DNA of 10,404 nucleotides, taken from Deltaproteobacteria bacterium UBA2221. GTDB lineage: Bacteria; Desulfobacterota; Syntrophorhabdia; Syntrophorhabdales; WCHB1-27. The position numbers were made by a program, and so were the translations under genes. Shown piece by piece: positions 1 to 5,947 of this stretch (position 1 is its first letter; each line of letters begins with the position of its first letter). Where the stretch lies: NCBI GenBank assembly GCA_002328485.1, contig DCUF01000018.1, forward strand, positions 1 through 10,404, read 5' to 3'. The notes beneath the pieces are model-generated. The model was not told the origin of the DNA, ran no database searches, and saw only the letters and a program-made list of their open reading frames with translations.

Positions 1-427
1 GATTGTGACGGGTGTGAGGGGTCGAAGCCGATTTAGGGTCGCCTTTGATGTCGACACCGTATGAGTTGGAACAATTACTATGGCTGCCGTCACTACGTAC
101 CTCTTTTCTTCGGTTTTACAACCCTCCTTTTCCTGAATGGCATTTGACCTGAGGCCTACAAAGTTCAAGTTTTGATGATTTTGTTTCTGATTTATGGCGA
201 TTTTTAGAAAGCAAAATTCTGTTTTTTCCACATACTACGCATTTTCGGATGGTAATACGGGGAGTGACCTTTCTATTGTTTCGTTAAGAAAATCATGCTG
301 CGATTTATCTTGCAATAGCTCGGCATGTCAGGCAGGCAAGATCGCGTCTTACCTCACGTTTAGTTTAGCATATTCTCTCATTTTATTCCGTGATGTCAAG
401 GGGTTTTTTTGTTTCGTATTACCTATA

Positions 428-450
428 GCCTATAAGTCATAGTTATAGGC
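428..450. repeat. Perfect 8-bp inverted repeat (stem-loop)
   Basis: GCCTATAA at 428-435 and TTATAGGC at 443-450 are exact reverse complements around a 7-base loop. A T7 run (about 402-408, after GGGG) lies upstream on the plus strand, not downstream, so this is not a standard intrinsic terminator for plus-strand transcripts. Read on the minus strand the hairpin is followed by A-rich rather than T-rich sequence. It could be an operator, a transcript-end stem or chance in an AT-rich region. Confidence 0.45.
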
Positions 451-554
451 CCTTGTGTATCTTTGGCTGCCGGTTTATCCCGGCGACATCTTTCCCATTC
501 GATACAGGTTGTTCGGGTGTGTTATCCTGGAGATGATAATTGAGCACAGGCGCC

Positions 555-561
555 AAGGAGG
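555..561 (+). promoter_or_regulatory. Ribosome binding site deciding the FAH-family start
   Basis: AAGGAGG lies 8 bases before the ATG at 570. It is a near-perfect anti-16S match. It rules out the in-frame TTG at 540, which has no such site and would place the Shine-Dalgarno inside the coding region. Confidence 0.85.
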
Positions 562-569
562 AATGGATC

Positions 570-1349
570 ATGAAGATCGCACGTTTTTTGAATGAGTCTC
601 GACCGGGTTATGGGATTGTGGAGGGGGATGTTCTTGTTCCTTGCGAAGGGGATCCTTTTGACGGGCTTAGGGGGAGGGAAAAACCGGTCTCCCTGGACTC
701 AGTGAAAATACTCGCCCCTGTTCTTCCACCCAATATCATCGCCCTCGGCCTCAACTATAGGGCCCACGCCGACGAGAGCCATGGAACCTATCCCACCGAG
801 CCCTTGGTCTTCCTGAAAGCAACAACCTCACTCACGAACCCTTGTGATCCCATCATACTACCACCGGACTATCCCGACCGGATCGACTATGAGAGCGAGC
901 TTGCGATCGTCATCGGTAAACGGGCCAAAAATGTGGCGGAGCACGAGGCATCGAGTGTCATTCTTGGTTACACCATCGCAAACGACGTTTCCAACCGGGC
1001 GGTCCAGTTTAAGGATGGCCAATGGGCAAGAGGGAAGAGTTACGATACCTTTTGTCCGTTAGGCCCTTGGATCGTAGACGACCTTGATGGCGATCGTCTG
1101 GACATCTCATGTCGTCTGGATGGTCAGGTGATGCAATCGTCAAACACGTCCGACATGATCTTCTCCTGTCGCCAGATTGTGGCCCATCTCTCAAAATGCA
1201 TGACCCTCCTGCCGGGGACGGTTATTCTCACGGGCACGCCGTCGGGGGTGGGCTTTGTCCGGAAGCCGCCGGTATTCCTGAGGCCCGGGCAGACGGTTGA
1301 GTGCACGATAGAAGGGATCGGAACGCTATCCAACCCGATTGCAGGATAG
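570..1349 (+). CDS. Fumarylacetoacetate hydrolase (FAH) family protein
   Basis: This is a 259-residue enzyme of the FAH superfamily, which includes fumarylpyruvate hydrolases, acylpyruvases and 2-hydroxyhepta-2,4-diene-1,7-dioate isomerases. The family cleaves or isomerises 2,4-diketo acids with a divalent metal, often late in aromatic-acid degradation. A short N-terminal domain (about 1-45) precedes the catalytic domain. Visible hallmarks are GLNYRAHADE (60-69), the metal-binding pair in YESELA (E108, E110), the third acidic ligand in ANDVS (D139), the KSYDTFCPLGP segment (156-166) and TGTPSGVG (221-228). Length and motif order match single-domain bacterial members. The start at 570 is fixed by a strong Shine-Dalgarno. 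It stands alone, with a non-coding flank on one side and a 400-base spacer on the other, so no pathway neighbour narrows the substrate. Oxaloacetate decarboxylase or acylpyruvase activity is as possible as an aromatic-pathway role. The family call is firm; the substrate is unknown. Confidence 0.93.
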   Translation: MKIARFLNESRPGYGIVEGDVLVPCEGDPFDGLRGREKPVSLDSVKILAPVLPPNIIALGLNYRAHADESHGTYPTEPLVFLKATTSLTNPCDPIILPPDYPDRIDYESELAIVIGKRAKNVAEHEASSVILGYTIANDVSNRAVQFKDGQWARGKSYDTFCPLGPWIVDDLDGDRLDISCRLDGQVMQSSNTSDMIFSCRQIVAHLSKCMTLLPGTVILTGTPSGVGFVRKPPVFLRPGQTVECTIEGIGTLSNPIAG

Positions 1350-1420
1350 GGGCCGGAACGAGACAGGGACACGGGGCCGGCGGAGTATAGGCAAGAAGTT
1401 CAGGGTGGCCAAAGGTTCTG

Positions 1421-1447
1421 TCGGTTCTCAAAGGAAAGAAGAACCGG
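1421..1447. repeat. Inverted repeat, 7-8 bp stem, 11-base loop
   Basis: CGGTTCT (1422-1428) pairs with AGAACCG (1440-1446), and a T-G wobble (1421 with 1447) extends the stem. It lies about 75 bases after the FAH-family stop codon. There is no T-run after the stem on the plus strand, so it is not a canonical intrinsic terminator. It may be a transcript-end stabilising stem or chance. Confidence 0.4.
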
Positions 1448-1615
1448 TGGCGAAGGGCAAGCCATAACCAGTTGTCCCCTCAAAACAGGCGGTCGCGTAG
1501 GATCTCGCGATACCGTAAGGCCGTAGCCCGACCTCCCCTCTCTGATCATCACCGTATATAGTCCTTCGGCAGCAGACCATCTTAAGGTAGTTTTGGTACT
1601 TTTTATGGTGTCATA

Positions 1616-1774
1616 ATGCAATTTCTGTTATTTTCTGTTACTATTGTAGTATCATGTTGCATCAGTTTAAGAAAGATCCAAGGAAACCTGAATCTTTGGC
1701 TGGTTACATGCCGATTCAAGCCACGGGACGCCCTGGAGGCCAATGAAACGCTGCAGGAGTCTCATAAGGAGTGA
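1616..1774 (+). CDS. Possible 52-residue membrane peptide (uncertain)
   Basis: An open frame begins at ATG 1616 and ends at TGA 1772-1774. The predicted peptide has a hydrophobic N-terminal stretch (residues about 3-17: FLLFSVTIVVSCCIS), then a basic and later acidic hydrophilic tail ending in LQESHKE. That shape fits a single-pass small membrane protein. Its stop codon directly follows the Shine-Dalgarno of the gene at 1779 (AAGGAG at 1766-1771), so the two could be translationally linked. Against it: no ribosome binding site precedes the ATG, and the start lies in the AT-rich patch where a promoter would be expected. I recognise no family. It could equally be 5' leader sequence. Confidence 0.2.
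   Translation: MQFLLFSVTIVVSCCISLRKIQGNLNLWLVTCRFKPRDALEANETLQESHKE
1766..1771 (+). promoter_or_regulatory. Ribosome binding site deciding the start at 1779
   Basis: AAGGAG is 7 bases from the ATG at 1779. The in-frame ATG at 1743 has no comparable site, so the shorter 98-residue product is preferred. Confidence 0.75.
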
Positions 1775-1778
1775 CGCT

Positions 1779-2075
1779 ATGGAAGACAATGAAAAGGTCA
1801 AGGTGATAAACGGCCAACCCCGTTGGGATAGAAAGGTCGCATTTCGGAGGGAGCGGCAGGCTCAGACGGCAAAATATCTCGAGGTCCTAGCTCATTACGA
1901 TGCACAGCTTATTCAGAATGGGGGCCCCATCATGTTTGTACGATCCGAAACCGGGGCGGAGCTCCCCTTCGAGGGGAAAGCTAAGCTATTGATGCTGCAA
2001 CAACTACTTGCTGAATTTGGATCCATTGACAGGACGAACGAAGCGGTAAAACGGTTCAAATCTTCACGTCACTGA
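1779..2075 (+). CDS. Hypothetical protein, 98 residues, ahead of sigma factor
   Basis: I do not recognise this protein. It is small, soluble and charged, with no signal peptide or membrane segment. The N-terminal half is very basic and helical in character (W-D-R-K then F-R-R-E-R-Q-A-Q, residues about 16-30). The middle reads NGGPIMFVRSETGAELPF, which resembles a short beta-hairpin, followed by a Leu-rich helix (KLLMLQQLLAEF) and a basic tail. The stop is 10 bases before the sigma factor start, so the two are almost certainly one transcript and probably translationally coupled. That placement allows, but does not show, a role as partner or modulator of the sigma factor. Nothing in the sequence marks it as an anti-sigma factor. 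The upstream ATG at 1743 would add 12 residues but lacks a ribosome binding site. Confidence 0.7.
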   Translation: MEDNEKVKVINGQPRWDRKVAFRRERQAQTAKYLEVLAHYDAQLIQNGGPIMFVRSETGAELPFEGKAKLLMLQQLLAEFGSIDRTNEAVKRFKSSRH

Positions 2076-2085
2076 GCCCGAGATA

Positions 2086-2970
2086 ATGCCTTATTCGAGA
2101 ATATCTGCGAACCTCCGGGAAGATTTCGACCTGCTGAATAGATATTGTACCGATATCTCCGTCTATCCGCTGCTTAAAAGGAAGGAAGAGCGCGAGCTGG
2201 CTGAACGGGTGTTCATGCTCCAGGACACTGAGGCGTACGAGAAACTTGTCCTCTCGAATCTGAGGCTCGTCGTGAAGATTGCCCTCGCCTATCACAGCCC
2301 CCATCTCAATCTCTTCGATCTGATTCAGGAAGGAAACCTGGGGCTTATGCGAGCCGTGCAGAAATACAATCCTCACAAGAAAACACGTTTCTCGTCCTAT
2401 GCGTTCCTCTGGATACGCGCCTATGTTCTCAGGCACATTATGGCTCTATGGGGAACTATAAAGATAGGGACAACGGACAGCGAGAGGAAGGTGTTTTACG
2501 GGTTGAACAAAGCAAGAAAGCAGCTTTATCGAGCGGGGACCGAACCCACCCCCGAGGAACTCGCCCGGATTCTCGACGTCAATGAAGAGATAGTCCGTAT
2601 TATGGAAACAAGACCGAGTTGGGGCGTCCCTCTCGATTTGGTCGACGGGGAGGCGGCCGAGGGACAAGACACCGTTGAAGATATCGTTGCCTCCAAAGAA
2701 AGACGGGATAGAATTCGGCAGACGATCGACGACTTTAAAGCAAGACTCGACCAGCGTGACAGATTCATCCTCGAAAAGAGGATCTTGGCTGATTGCCCAC
2801 TCACACTCAAGGAGATTGGGAAACATTTCGCCCTTTCTCGAGAGAGAGTCAGACAGCTTGAGGCGGGGCTTCTCAAAAGGCTCAAGACAGGTGTAAGACA
2901 GCGCGTTTGGGAACAGAGACTAAAGAGAAGGGCGGCCATGCAGCATATCGGCACTAACCAACTTTCATGA
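2086..2970 (+). CDS. RpoH-like (sigma-32 group) RNA polymerase sigma factor
   Basis: A 294-residue alternative sigma factor of the sigma-70 family. It binds core RNA polymerase and directs it to a promoter class; RpoH members control heat-shock and protein-quality genes. Visible in order: region 1.2 (about 12-42, with KEERELAERV), core-binding region 2.1-2.2 (about 50-92, DLIQEGNLGLMRAV), region 2.3-2.4 (about 100-130, RFSSYAFLWIRAYVLRHI), then TTDSERKVFYGLNKARKQL (129-147), which corresponds to the RpoH box that sets this group apart from primary sigma factors. Region 3 follows at about 153-175, and the region 4 helix-turn-helix at about 239-267 (LTLKEIGKHFALSRERVRQL). Length is close to E. 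coli RpoH (284). There is no long region 1.1, so it is not the housekeeping factor. It sits 10 bases after the 98-residue gene. Its 3' end overlaps the convergent methyltransferase gene by 17 bases. It could be a sporulation- or stress-specific RpoH paralogue rather than the sole RpoH. Confidence 0.9.
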   Translation: MPYSRISANLREDFDLLNRYCTDISVYPLLKRKEERELAERVFMLQDTEAYEKLVLSNLRLVVKIALAYHSPHLNLFDLIQEGNLGLMRAVQKYNPHKKTRFSSYAFLWIRAYVLRHIMALWGTIKIGTTDSERKVFYGLNKARKQLYRAGTEPTPEELARILDVNEEIVRIMETRPSWGVPLDLVDGEAAEGQDTVEDIVASKERRDRIRQTIDDFKARLDQRDRFILEKRILADCPLTLKEIGKHFALSRERVRQLEAGLLKRLKTGVRQRVWEQRLKRRAAMQHIGTNQLS

Positions 2971-3571
2971 AGTGGCAGTAGAGGTACATCTGTTCCACGC
3001 CGCCGGGGGTTACATGGAGATCTTTCCGGCACCGCTTCAGTTCGAAAGTGGGGCCGAGGGTGCTCTCTATGTCCACGGTATCATACCGCCGCACCGACAG
3101 GCCGCTGCACTGGGGCGGCGCTTCCGGGGCAAAGGCACCGATAATAAGGTGCCCATTCGGCGTCAACCCTCTTTCGAGCTGTTGCAGGTATTTTTCTTGT
3201 TGCTCTTCGGCAAGAAGAAAATGGAACATCGCACGGTCGTGCCACAGTTCGTACCGTTCCCTTGGCAGTTCGATGGTCGCGATGTCTCCATAAAGCCACG
3301 TAACACCTTTGGATCTAGCACCCAACCGCGCTTGGGCGGACATGAGCGCCTTCTCTGAAATGTCGAGAACCGTAATGGCGCTAAAGCCGGCGTCGAGAAG
3401 ATCGTCGACCAGGGTCGATGATCCACCGCCTACGTCAATGATCGGGGCGTCTTTTACGAGTCCCAGGCCTTGTATCCAGTTCAGGGAAAGCCGCAAATGA
3501 GGTTCGTACCAGCCCATCTTGTCGGCCGGCACCTTCGAATAGACCTTTTCCCAGTGATCTTTCGGATTCAT
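2954..3571 (-). CDS. Class I SAM-dependent methyltransferase
   Basis: A 205-residue cytosolic protein with the Rossmann-type methyltransferase fold. Motif I is IIDVGGGSSTL (44-54). The acidic residue after strand 2 that binds the SAM ribose is D70 in VLDIS. The motif II-like acid before the adenine is D96 in YGDIAT. WHDRAMFHFL (110-119) is the conserved segment after strand 4 in a family often annotated as class I SAM-dependent or thiopurine-methyltransferase-like, and LTPNGHLIIGAF (136-147) is strand 5. The N-terminal HWEKVYSKVPADKMGWYE also matches that family. The acceptor is unknown. It is transcribed toward the sigma factor gene and overlaps it by 17 bases tail to tail. The ribosome binding site is weak (GGGAA upstream). 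A candidate sigma-70 promoter just upstream suggests its own transcript, separate from the secreted protein gene 180 bases away. Confidence 0.9.
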   Translation of the reverse strand: MNPKDHWEKVYSKVPADKMGWYEPHLRLSLNWIQGLGLVKDAPIIDVGGGSSTLVDDLLDAGFSAITVLDISEKALMSAQARLGARSKGVTWLYGDIATIELPRERYELWHDRAMFHFLLAEEQQEKYLQQLERGLTPNGHLIIGAFAPEAPPQCSGLSVRRYDTVDIESTLGPTFELKRCRKDLHVTPGGVEQMYLYCHFMKVG

Positions 3572-3586
3572 TCAATTCCCAATTTA

Positions 3587-3615
3587 AGCATAATACCCAC
3601 CCTTCGGGCTTTCAA
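3587..3615 (-). promoter_or_regulatory. Candidate sigma-70 promoter for the methyltransferase
   Basis: On the minus strand TTGAAA (3610-3615, 5 of 6 matches to TTGACA) is followed after 17 bases by TATGCT (3587-3592, 4 of 6 matches to TATAAT). Transcription would start near 3580, giving a leader of only about 9 bases before the ATG at 3571. That is unusually short, so either translation starts with almost no leader or this promoter is not real. Confidence 0.3.
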
Positions 3616-3751
3616 GAGCTGGACAGGAAGCCTCGAAGGCAACGCCCCCTCCCCCACTCCCTGTCGTACCCTCGTCGGGTCAAGGCAGCGGCCTCGGTCG
3701 TGTGAAAGGGCAAGACGCGGATATACGCGCTTTTTCCTCAACAAAGCTGAG

Positions 3752-4240
3752 TCACTTCAAGGCCTGCCTGGACAGCACGATGTCATCAATCCAGACGGTG
3801 CCCTTCCCGTTGATGACGAGGTTGAGCGTTACTTTTTCAGGCCTTTGTCCCTTCTGAAAGAGGAAGGGTGTCTGGATCGTCTTCCAGTCCGCCTTGCCGC
3901 TTACAGGGTCATTCATTCCTCTCGAAAAGTACTGACCGCCGCCCACATGGGCCCACAGCTCCAGATAGGCAGATCCGTCAAGGTCGCTCTTGACCTTGGC
4001 GCTGTACACCAGTCTTGCGTTATCTATTTTCAGGCCGGCCACTTCGCCCAAGCAGATTGTTGTGGGCCATTGCGTTGTGATCTTGATTGATCCCTTGCCT
4101 TCTGCTTTCACCTGGGTATCCGTGCGGATGGTGGTTCCCAGCAGAGAGGCATCGTCCAGATTCAATTTCTTCAGTTCCTCCCCATAGGATGGGCCGACAA
4201 TGAGCGTTAAGAAGGCGAGAATCATGATGGCTGATTTCAT
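3752..4240 (-). CDS. Secreted carbohydrate-binding-like beta-sandwich protein
   Basis: A 162-residue exported protein. The start at 4240 is chosen because AAAGGAG (4246-4252) sits 5 bases ahead; the frame is open further upstream but those starts lack such a site. Residues 1-20 form a Sec signal peptide (MKSAIMILAFLTLIVGPSYG) with likely cleavage after G20. There is no lipobox cysteine, so the product is probably periplasmic or extracellular and soluble. The mature part looks all-beta: paired strands such as RLVYSAKVKSDLDGSAYLEL, a DWKTIQTPFLF segment, a VTLNLVINGKGTVWIDDIVL ending. The WIDDI close (150-154) is characteristic of jelly-roll carbohydrate-binding modules (CBM4/9-like and CIA30-like folds). 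Function is not shown: sugar binding is an inference from fold, and no catalytic domain is attached. It probably has its own promoter in the 4253-4320 stretch. Confidence 0.75.
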   Translation of the reverse strand: MKSAIMILAFLTLIVGPSYGEELKKLNLDDASLLGTTIRTDTQVKAEGKGSIKITTQWPTTICLGEVAGLKIDNARLVYSAKVKSDLDGSAYLELWAHVGGGQYFSRGMNDPVSGKADWKTIQTPFLFQKGQRPEKVTLNLVINGKGTVWIDDIVLSRQALK

Positions 4241-4245
4241 ATTGG

Positions 4246-4252
4246 CTCCTTT
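4246..4252 (-). promoter_or_regulatory. Ribosome binding site deciding the start at 4240
   Basis: On the minus strand AAAGGAG lies 5 bases before the ATG at 4240, directly ahead of the signal peptide. This excludes the longer N-terminus that an open frame up to 4282 would suggest. Confidence 0.8.
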
Positions 4253-4465
4253 CATATGCACCGTATTGGTTCTTTTCCTCAATAAAATATACCTCGGTTG
4301 AGCTCATCCGCTTTAACCATTTTATGATGAAGAAAAATGCTTCACGGCATCTTCTTTGAACCGCCGGCGAATCAGGGATTGAGCCCATAGCCGTGGAGTA
4401 GCAAAGATTCTTTCCGATCAGGGCCATACTGACCCCTTCTTTTCTCGTCGAGTCGGAGCGACATT

Positions 4466-4497
4466 GCCGCATCGGGCGGAAGCATGGGGGATGCGGC
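4466..4497. repeat. Perfect 8-bp inverted repeat, 16-base loop
   Basis: GCCGCATC (4466-4473) and GATGCGGC (4490-4497) are exact reverse complements. The repeat lies about 80 bases past the DUF2130 stop on the minus strand. No T-run follows on either strand, so it is not a canonical terminator, though a Rho-dependent or stabilising transcript-end stem is possible. Confidence 0.4.
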
Positions 4498-4577
4498 CAA
4501 CCAAGTTCCTCGGGGTCGAGTTCCCTTCATATGCACACGGGCTTCTTCAATATTTCCTTGCACGCTCCGGCTTTGCC

Positions 4578-5861
4578 TCAGACAGACGCCTTTTCTTTCA
4601 GGTCGTCAGCATCTTCCTCGTCGCCGTTTTCTGCCAAGGCCTTCATTTCCATCTCCCTTAACTCGGGCAGCGACGAGCCTATAATACCCTGCATGTCTCC
4701 ATACATGCCGACGGTGCTCCTCATCACCCGTTCGATTTGCTTCTCCCGCTTTGACCACGCTTTCATTATCGCCCTCTTTTCTTTGTCCAGGTCAGTCTTC
4801 ATCGTGGCGAATGCCTCCACGATGGCTTCCACTCTCTGTCGAAACTCAGGACCCGAAAGATAGCCATAGAGCATCTCCATCTTCTCCCCTCTGTTCTCGC
4901 TCGCCTTTCTGGCCCTGGCCGTCTGGCCCAGCCCGGCCCTCAGTGCGGAAGCGAGGGGGATAGCGAAGTCATAGCAGGTGACCCAGATATTATTAAGGCA
5001 GGCGCAGGATTCTACATCCTTTGGGAGGACAAGGGACATGAGAACCGCCACTTCTGCACCCGCCTCCCGCTGGTCGTCTTTGAGCTTGCTCAGCCAGCCG
5101 TCGCTCCACGCCTTTGTGCGTTTGGACTCCCATATGATTGTTCCGCAGTGCTGGCCCTGTTCGAATACGTCCTGCAGCACATCTGCTCCTCGAACACCTT
5201 TGGCGACCGGCTTAATGACGTCATTGGGGAAAGAATTTCTTAAAATATCCTCAAGCTCGAGTTCCATGACCTCACCCCGGTCGCGCGGGGATCCTTGCTC
5301 CGCCTTCCTTTTCAGGTCATCTATCTGTTCCGACATGGAGTCTATCTTCATCTGCAATTCTCGCTCTTTGAGCTTGTAAGCATCGCTGACATTCTTTTCC
5401 ACATCCTGTTTTATTTGACTCCGTTCCGAGATCAGTCGTTTCTCGACCTCCAGGTCGAACTGCTCAAGCCTCTCCTGGAGCTGTCGTTTTTCCCTCGCAA
5501 ATTCCAATTCTCTCTTTTGGGAATCCTTGACCTTTTGGGATTTTTCGTTCAGCTCATCCCTCAGTGCGGAAACTTCGGCGCTGGCCTCCTCTTGCGCCTT
5601 CTTCATGGCATCTGCTGTGAGTTGCTGTTTCATCTCCCGGAGTTTTTTGTCATATTCCCTGTCCAGCGCCTCTTGATGAGCTTTCAAACCCCTCGCCCTC
5701 TGGTCAAGCTCTTTCGTCTTCTTCTCTATGTCCTGTTCTCTCTGCGTCATCTCGCCCGCCACTTCACTCCTGATGTCCTCGCGGATCTTGTGAGACATAG
5801 CTTCATCAAGGGTGAATTCCTTGTTACAGAAGGGGCACCGGATTCGGAACTCTTCGTTCAT
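4578..5861 (-). CDS. DUF2130 (COG4487) coiled-coil protein
   Basis: A 427-residue cytosolic protein matching the DUF2130/COG4487 family, whose function is not established. The N-terminus carries a single zinc-knuckle-like CPFC (C9, C12) in RCPFCNKEFTLDEA. Residues about 25-190 are a long, highly charged coiled coil rich in Glu, Lys, Arg and Gln. The C-terminal globular domain starts near 195 with GEVMELELEDILRNSFPND, then KGVRGADVLQDV (D227), GTIIWESKRTKAW (E245, K247) and DDQREAGAEVAVL (Q264). The order acid, E-x-K, Q resembles a PD-(D/E)XK nuclease core, as in RmuC-like proteins with the same coiled-coil-plus-core design; this is my inference from spacing. A short second coiled coil (about 350-382) and an acidic tail follow. 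The ribosome binding site is AAGGGAG (5870-5876), 8 bases before the ATG. The start codon overlaps the stop of a small upstream frame by ATGA. Confidence 0.88.
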   Translation of the reverse strand: MNEEFRIRCPFCNKEFTLDEAMSHKIREDIRSEVAGEMTQREQDIEKKTKELDQRARGLKAHQEALDREYDKKLREMKQQLTADAMKKAQEEASAEVSALRDELNEKSQKVKDSQKRELEFAREKRQLQERLEQFDLEVEKRLISERSQIKQDVEKNVSDAYKLKERELQMKIDSMSEQIDDLKRKAEQGSPRDRGEVMELELEDILRNSFPNDVIKPVAKGVRGADVLQDVFEQGQHCGTIIWESKRTKAWSDGWLSKLKDDQREAGAEVAVLMSLVLPKDVESCACLNNIWVTCYDFAIPLASALRAGLGQTARARKASENRGEKMEMLYGYLSGPEFRQRVEAIVEAFATMKTDLDKEKRAIMKAWSKREKQIERVMRSTVGMYGDMQGIIGSSLPELREMEMKALAENGDEEDADDLKEKASV

Positions 5862-5947
5862 CGTAGCTTCTCCCTTTCTTCTTCCTGATCCTCCATTGTA
5901 CGCCCACCCCCTGTTTTGATCGCTACCCTAATCATGATCTCGTCCAA
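5858..5947 (-). CDS. Possible 29-residue upstream ORF coupled to DUF2130
   Basis: On the minus strand a TTG at 5947 is preceded at 5 bases by AAGGAG (5953-5958), the best ribosome binding site in this spacer. The frame runs 29 codons and ends in a TGA at 5858-5860 that overlaps the ATG of the DUF2130 gene as ATGA, the standard geometry for translational coupling. An in-frame ATG at 5935 is an alternative start. The peptide is charged, with a Gly-Gly-Gly in the middle and an acidic-basic tail ending EEEREKLR. I recognise no family. The DUF2130 gene also has its own Shine-Dalgarno inside this frame. It could be a leader peptide or a chance frame. Confidence 0.35.
   Translation of the reverse strand: MDEIMIRVAIKTGGGRTMEDQEEEREKLR

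Larger units (their letters stand above)
1..569. other. Gene-free AT-rich left flank
   Basis: I see no convincing gene here. The first 36 bases can be read on the plus strand as the last dozen codons of a protein (ending C-E-G-S-K-P-I, then TAG at 34-36), but this is too short to support. The open frame at 194-442 has no ribosome binding site, an odd Ser/Phe/Cys-rich composition and no recognisable motif, so I leave it out. The stretch from about 150 to 460 is much richer in A and T than the coding sequence to the right. It contains a perfect 8-base inverted repeat (listed separately). The last 30 bases hold a GATAAT hexamer (535-540) that could be a -10 element for the next gene, without a good -35 partner. 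Confidence 0.5.
1350..1778. other. Spacer between FAH gene and sigma-factor unit
   Basis: About 430 bases without a confident gene. It holds a 7-bp (8 with a wobble pair) hairpin around 1421-1447, a tandem TTTCTGTTA/TTTTCTGTTA repeat at 1622-1640 in an AT-rich patch, a candidate 52-codon ORF at 1616-1774, and a 30-codon ORF at 1654-1746 without a ribosome binding site. The AT-rich patch at about 1585-1660 is the likeliest place for the promoter of the downstream genes. CATAAT at 1612-1617 could be a -10 element, but I find no good -35 at the right spacing. Confidence 0.45.
4241..4577. other. Spacer after DUF2130 gene; no confident gene
   Basis: About 340 bases between two minus-strand genes. 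It holds an 8-bp inverted repeat (4466-4497). Weak minus-strand frames include one with a plausible site (AAGGGG, then ATG at 4427), but that frame runs on through the secreted-protein gene as a shadow and encodes nothing recognisable. The AT-rich part next to 4290-4330 (TATATTTTA on the minus strand) is the likely promoter region for the secreted protein gene. I could not assign -35 and -10 elements with proper spacing. Confidence 0.4.

Noticed and set aside
395..400. Minus-strand TTGACA as a promoter reading left
   Set aside because: The -35 hexamer is perfect, but no reasonable -10 is found at 16-18 bases and no minus-strand gene lies downstream in the window.
194..442. 82-codon plus-strand frame in the left flank
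   Set aside because: It has no ribosome binding site, an unnatural composition for this genome (Ser/Phe/Cys-rich) and no motif. It is probably chance in AT-rich DNA.
540..569. TTG start at 540 for the FAH-family gene
   Set aside because: No ribosome binding site precedes it, and the strong AAGGAGG would then lie inside the coding sequence. ATG 570 fits family N-termini.
1654..1746. 30-codon ORF overlapping the ATG at 1743 by ATGA
   Set aside because: There is no ribosome binding site and no motif. The overlap is with a start I consider wrong.
1743..1778. ATG at 1743 as the start of the 98-residue protein
   Set aside because: It has no ribosome binding site, while ATG 1779 has AAGGAG at 7 bases.
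1661..1778. Possible c-di-GMP or cobalamin riboswitch (GGGACGCCC, GCCACGG fragments)
   Set aside because: Only isolated short matches are present; the required helices and conserved blocks cannot be drawn.
4020..4472. 150-codon minus-strand frame overlapping the secreted-protein gene
   Set aside because: Its second half is an out-of-frame reading of a gene with a clear signal peptide, and the first half has no recognisable feature.
4251..4536. Repeated 11-mer TTCATATGCAC at 4251-4261 and 4526-4536
   Set aside because: It is short and partly explained by the ATATGAA-purine context before start codons. Two copies 275 bases apart do not make a repeat family.
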